This document shows, in pieces, positions 5,550 through 8,824 of a stretch of 8,824 nucleotides of DNA. A program made the translations under genes and the position numbers. Below the pieces are notes generated by a model. It searched no databases, was not told where the DNA came from, and saw only the letters and a list, made by a program, of their open reading frames with translations. Numbering within the stretch: the first letter of the stretch is position 1; every line of letters starts with the position of its first letter. Location: NCBI GenBank assembly GCA_002291495.1, contig DBAE01000147.1:4126-12949 (forward strand), written 5' to 3'. This DNA is from Bacteriovoracaceae bacterium UBA1018 (lineage in GTDB: Bacteria > Bdellovibrionota > UBA1018).

Positions 5550-6311
5550 ATGCGCCTTTTTATACTCTCTGATCTTCATATCTGGGGCCCCGACGATCCC
5601 ATTTACATGTCTCTGATTCAATTATTACAGGCGCAACCCAAAGCTGGCGATACAGTCGTTCTGGCTGGGGATGTATTTGATTTTTTTGTGGGTGATACCA
5701 GGATCCTTTGCGAACGTTACTCATCGTTTATCAAATGCCTCGAGCACTTAGGCGAGAAGGGCATTAACCTTCACTACATTGAGGGCAACCACGACTTTCA
5801 TCTGAAGAAAGTGTTTAACCATATCCCAAGATTTACACTTCATGCTGAAGAGGTGCCGCTCGAACTAGACGGCAAACGCTTCTTTGTTGCGCATGGAGAT
5901 CGGGTAGACAAACATGATTACAAATACCGCATGCTGAGGACTTTTTTCCGAAGCCCAGTAATCAAGGGCTTCGTTGCAGTGGCTCCTGATGAGTGGATTG
6001 AGAAAATTGGTCAGAAAAGTAGTGAGGCCAGTCGTAAGAAAAATCCCCGCATCTTGGCAGATCTACCTCGCGAAAACATGACGAGGCTTCGAACTGCTTA
6101 TCGAAACTACGCAGTCGAAAAGCTGATGCAGGGATTTGACTACGTGGTGATGGGACACTGTCATGATCTCGACGAGATGATGTTTAAGATTGGGGAGCGT
6201 CCTGGTCAGTACATTAACGTGGGATACCCGCGAGTGCATGGTTCCTATCTCGTGTGGCAATCAGGTGATGAAAAGATCTCGAGAGAGCCTCTGCCCATTG
6301 TCAGCACGTGA
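5550..6311 (+). CDS. lpxH: LpxH-family UDP-2,3-diacylglucosamine diphosphatase
   Basis: LpxH removes UMP from UDP-2,3-diacylglucosamine, giving lipid X at the fourth step of lipid A synthesis on the inner face of the inner membrane. All calcineurin-like metal ligands are visible and nearly in the Escherichia coli positions: D8 and H10 (SDLH), D41 (GDVFDF), N80 and H81 (GNHD), H115 (AHGD), H203 and H205 (GHCH). The region after HGD (DKHDYKYRMLRTFFRSP) also follows the LpxH pattern, as does the lid-like helical insertion around 135-170. The 253-residue length is near normal. One difference: GNHD replaces the GNRD typical of classical LpxH, a change seen in LpxH2-like homologues, so the exact subgroup is uncertain. 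The start ATG 5550 has only a weak AGAG upstream. Confidence 0.82.
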   Translation: MRLFILSDLHIWGPDDPIYMSLIQLLQAQPKAGDTVVLAGDVFDFFVGDTRILCERYSSFIKCLEHLGEKGINLHYIEGNHDFHLKKVFNHIPRFTLHAEEVPLELDGKRFFVAHGDRVDKHDYKYRMLRTFFRSPVIKGFVAVAPDEWIEKIGQKSSEASRKKNPRILADLPRENMTRLRTAYRNYAVEKLMQGFDYVVMGHCHDLDEMMFKIGERPGQYINVGYPRVHGSYLVWQSGDEKISREPLPIVST

Positions 6312-6318
6312 TAGGTTT

Positions 6319-6346
6319 TTGACTACCGTCTGTAACAGCTTAAGCT
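6319..6346 (+). promoter_or_regulatory. Weak promoter candidate upstream of the dihaem protein gene
   Basis: TTGACT (6319-6324) is a strong -35 box, but at 16 bases only TAAGCT (6341-6346) is available as a -10. A better -10 sequence, TAAAAT (6364-6369), lies just before the ATG at 6374 but has no matching -35. Which, if either, is used cannot be seen. Confidence 0.25.
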
Positions 6347-6373
6347 TTTAAAGATTTATCCCGTAAAATCAGT

Positions 6374-7768
6374 ATGAGAGGCATCTTGCTTCATACTCTT
6401 CTAATCATGCTCACTTCTTTTTCTGCTCGTGCTGAGCAGTATTGTCCGAAGACAGCAAAGGAGTGGCAAGAATGGCGCGAAAGAGTAGTGCTCAATTACA
6501 AGACGCCAGATGCCTTCACGAGTCGGATCAAAACTTTGTATGCTTGCGAAGGCGTGCCGTCACAACAAAAGTTTTTTAGGAACCCCCAGTTCACGAGTTG
6601 TATGAAAGAGCTTCGGCTTTTAGATGGGAGTGAGCGTTCCTTAAAAGAAGAGGCCTTAGCTCCCAAAAAATTCCAGGACTTGGGTAATCCTATCGAAGCG
6701 ATTGATTCGGAAGAATTTGCAAACGCTTTGTCTCAATCAAAGCAATCTAGAGATGGGATCAATAAATTTATTCTAGATTTAAGAAAGAAGTTTCCAGAAT
6801 CTAAAATTATTGGATTTCGATCAGCGACTACTGACCCAAAGTCAAAAAATATAGTCATCGTAATTCCAGGTAAGTTTGTGGACCAGTGGATCGCTATCGA
6901 AGATAAAGAGGCCGAAGGGCTTCGACGTGGATTTTTACAGATCAGTGTGCTTCATCATCGAAACGATGGAAAAGTATTAGAGCCACCGATTGTGGCGTTT
7001 AAGGACTATTTTCTAGCTCGAAATGCAAAAACGAACCTTACGCCCCGTGGACATTTTAAAGATGCGTCGATTTCATTTAATCGAAATGAGTGCACAGCAT
7101 GCCATCGGACCGGACCTATGCCCATCGTGCCGGACCCGTCAGAACCTGTTGTCGTTTATGGTGAAGAGACATCAGCTAAAAATGTCCTTTCATGGATTAA
7201 TAGTAGAGTGGTTCAAGTGGCAAATGCGATTCCTGAAGGAAAATATCTAGAAGGTCGCGGACCGATGATGGGGCCGAAATTTTCCCAGTTGCGTACTCCA
7301 GCGTTTATCAAGGACTGTATCCGGTCCGCCGGTGGAGAAATAAATGCTACGACCATCTCTAGAGTCAAAAATGCAATGAACTGTGCTCAGTGCCACGACA
7401 GTACTTTTGCTGGACCATTGTCCTATCCACTGGGTTTGGACGAAACACCAGAACTCCTTTTGAAATGGATGATTCAGTCAGGCCATATGCCACCTAGTGA
7501 AAAAGGTAAGCTGGATCTTTCTCAGTCTGAACGAGACGCACTCTATCTTTGTATTACTCGTGAGTATTATGGCGGCATGAATAACCCCAGATTTTCGAAG
7601 CATGAACGTGGCCTATTTGTGCAAAATCTGTTGAAGGTTAGTTGCCCGGATCAGGTATCTGAGCTTGAAGCTACGAGTGATAGTTTGCGCAAATCAGACT
7701 CAGAAAGCGTGGAACCTATTGATTCTTTGAAAAATTCCTCAAGTGGGATGATCGAGAAAAAGAAATAG
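6374..7768 (+). CDS. Exported dihaem cytochrome c-like protein
   Basis: A 464-residue protein with a signal peptide (hydrophobic residues 4-16, cleavage probably after SARA at 20). Two covalent haem c sites are visible: CTACH at 240-244 and CAQCH at 337-341. Both are followed by a Met that could be an axial ligand: GPMP (M249) and GHMPP (M372). Additional Cys in the first 80 residues (24, 58, 76) may form disulfides. Residues 85-235 form a domain without haem motif; its KNIVIVIPGKFVDQWIAIE segment looks like beta structure. The last 40 residues are Ser/Lys/Glu-rich and probably disordered. It would be periplasmic or outer-membrane associated and transfer electrons; the partner is unknown. The ATG start lacks a Shine-Dalgarno. 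The family is not assigned; a peroxidase (CcpA/MauG type) is possible but not shown. Confidence 0.72.
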   Translation: MRGILLHTLLIMLTSFSARAEQYCPKTAKEWQEWRERVVLNYKTPDAFTSRIKTLYACEGVPSQQKFFRNPQFTSCMKELRLLDGSERSLKEEALAPKKFQDLGNPIEAIDSEEFANALSQSKQSRDGINKFILDLRKKFPESKIIGFRSATTDPKSKNIVIVIPGKFVDQWIAIEDKEAEGLRRGFLQISVLHHRNDGKVLEPPIVAFKDYFLARNAKTNLTPRGHFKDASISFNRNECTACHRTGPMPIVPDPSEPVVVYGEETSAKNVLSWINSRVVQVANAIPEGKYLEGRGPMMGPKFSQLRTPAFIKDCIRSAGGEINATTISRVKNAMNCAQCHDSTFAGPLSYPLGLDETPELLLKWMIQSGHMPPSEKGKLDLSQSERDALYLCITREYYGGMNNPRFSKHERGLFVQNLLKVSCPDQVSELEATSDSLRKSDSESVEPIDSLKNSSSGMIEKKK

Positions 7769-7789
7769 TAATAGAAGAGTGATAACTTT

Positions 7790-7817
7790 TTGACTCATTT
7801 TGCATCTCCATTTTAAT
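7790..7817 (+). promoter_or_regulatory. Sigma-70-type promoter for the last + strand gene
   Basis: TTGACT (7790-7795), 16 bases, TTTAAT (7812-7817): each box matches the consensus at five of six positions. The start of transcription would be near 7824, leaving a leader of about 43 bases with GGAG at 7855-7858. The gene ending at 7768 stops 21 bases upstream, so the next gene is probably transcribed separately. Confidence 0.5.
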
Positions 7818-7866
7818 TTTCCAATTATTCTATTTCTTCGCGATACTACTACCTGGAGATTCCTTT

Positions 7867-8670
7867 ATGAAAGCTCGTAATTTTATCGTGATGTTCGTTG
7901 CATTAAGTTCTGCAAGCACAAGTGCATTTGCTAAAGGCAACGAAGCCTACTGTAAAGAATGGGCTGAGTATGTACGAAGACTCCAGCCAGGCGGGATGTT
8001 GGGCTATGGAGTAGGACATGCTCCGATAGGTATCGCCGGTGATGTGCACCCGTCTGATGAAACTATTGTAATTCCTACCGACGAAGAGAATACGATTATG
8101 GTCATTCCACCGGGAGGGATGTCTAATTTTGAACCTCTGGAGTCTAAGACGGCGATGTTAGCTAAATTGCCAGATGTACCTGCAGCTTTAACTGCGAACT
8201 TACCTAGCAAATTTAGGAAGCATCAAAAATCCTACCTGCAGGTCGCTGAGAAGCTGGGTAAGCAAGCCCAGGCCAATACGAATAAAGGGATTATAGAGAC
8301 CTATTCTGATCCAAAGGCGCAGGCATTGATTAAAGAGATGAACGATCACGTCGCTCAGAGTAAGGCCGCACTCGTCCAGTTCGGTCTGAATAAGATGGAT
8401 TGCTTTGAAGAGTACGAGAAGGTCGTTGCAAACGAGTTTGTTATGCAGACCGGATTCATGAGTAATCTCTCACGTGAAAACATGAAGATGAGTAGACGCC
8501 TTAAAGAAACGAGTAACCAGCTCGCCGAATGTAAGTCAAAAATCAAAATGGCGAGGATCAGAGGCGAAGCAGTTTCTGGAGATAAGGCAAAGAATATCTC
8601 AGATGATACCGGCTACGACACAAGTTCAATCAAGGACACTAAAGCCAATAGCTCTGAATCTAAGAATTAG
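7867..8670 (+). CDS. Exported hypothetical protein, Met-rich and coiled-coil-like C-terminal half
   Basis: Not recognised. A 267-residue protein with a typical signal peptide (K2, R4, hydrophobic 6-14, AFA cleavage near 22). The start ATG 7867 has GGAG at 7855-7858, spacing 8. The mature protein starts with ...NEAYCKEWAEYVRR, then a glycine-rich, proline-bearing part with two copies of PGGM (41-44 and 82-85). Residues about 105-230 are helical and charged, with many Met between 193 and 228, and could form a coiled coil. Cys at 29, 179 and 222 may be oxidised. The last 35 residues are Ser/Asp/Lys-rich and disordered. Its N-terminus resembles that of the dihaem protein upstream (E-x-YC...EW). 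Function unknown; export is the one safe inference. Confidence 0.7.
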   Translation: MKARNFIVMFVALSSASTSAFAKGNEAYCKEWAEYVRRLQPGGMLGYGVGHAPIGIAGDVHPSDETIVIPTDEENTIMVIPPGGMSNFEPLESKTAMLAKLPDVPAALTANLPSKFRKHQKSYLQVAEKLGKQAQANTNKGIIETYSDPKAQALIKEMNDHVAQSKAALVQFGLNKMDCFEEYEKVVANEFVMQTGFMSNLSRENMKMSRRLKETSNQLAECKSKIKMARIRGEAVSGDKAKNISDDTGYDTSSIKDTKANSSESKN

Positions 8671-8675
8671 TCTAC

Positions 8676-8824
8676 TTATCTCGCCAAATCCATTAACTCA
8701 GCTGCATTCTCAAGGCTCTTCTTGGTGAGCTTTGGTCCGCCAAGCATGCGCGCCAGTTCTTCTTTGCGTTCTTTGATCGACAGTTCCACGATCTCTGTCG
8801 AGGTGCGATCACCTTGTACGGCTT
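8676..8824 (-). CDS. recN: DNA repair protein RecN, C-terminal end (cut by window)
   Basis: Read on the minus strand from the right edge, 48 codons and a TAA (8678-8676) are visible. The peptide contains ...VQGDRTSTEIVELS.KERKEELARMLGG, then LT..SLENAAELMDL. This is the conserved RecN ending: the L...R..ELARMLGG motif followed by an IT..[ST]L.[HN]A.EL helix. RecN is an SMC-like ATPase acting early in double-strand break repair. The ATPase Walker motifs would lie further to the right, outside the window. It converges with the preceding + strand gene, with five bases between the stops and no visible terminator hairpin, so the two transcripts may overlap at their 3' ends. Confidence 0.85.
   Translation of the reverse strand, partial: AVQGDRTSTEIVELSIKERKEELARMLGGPKLTKKSLENAAELMDLAR

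Overview
The window reads as chromosomal DNA of a Gram-negative, flagellated bacterium, most likely a Bdellovibrio-type predator or close relative. The evidence is an LpxH-type lipid A enzyme, a probable FlaG-like flagellar protein, several exported proteins of unknown function including two zinc metalloprotease paralogues, and a short GGTGC-TCC-GCACC hairpin repeat of a kind I associate with Bdellovibrio. The organism assignment is inference; no rRNA or other decisive marker is present. Coding density is high and there is no stretch above 300 bases without a gene.

Layout. (1) 2-406: 3' end of nusB (transcription antitermination), cut by the left edge. (2) 460-2605: a tightly packed, partly overlapping run of four + strand genes. 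The first looks like the N-terminal domain of an M17 leucyl aminopeptidase without its catalytic domain. The other three are unrecognised soluble proteins. (3) 2612-2676: two copies of a hairpin repeat. (4) 2641-5053: two tandem exported proteins sharing HExGH and ExxA(D/E)QW metalloprotease motifs. The second has lost the HPxxYR C-terminal motif and is preceded by a third copy of the repeat, so its GTG start codon lies inside the hairpin stem. (5) 5101-5526: a possible sigma-28 (FliA) promoter and a FlaG-like gene. (6) 5550-6311: an LpxH-family metallophosphoesterase (lipid A synthesis). (7) 6374-7768: an exported protein with two CxxCH haem-binding motifs. (8) 7867-8670: an exported protein of unknown function with a good sigma-70 promoter and ribosome binding site. 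(9) 8676-8824, minus strand: the C-terminal end of RecN, converging on the preceding gene with 5 bases between the stop codons.

Working together: the nusB, lpxH and recN genes are ordinary housekeeping genes. Between them lie lineage-specific genes, mainly for exported proteins. The most unusual part is the metalloprotease pair with its hairpin repeats, where a repeat is almost perfectly conserved between two strongly diverged paralogues and supplies the start codon and first residues of at least one of them.
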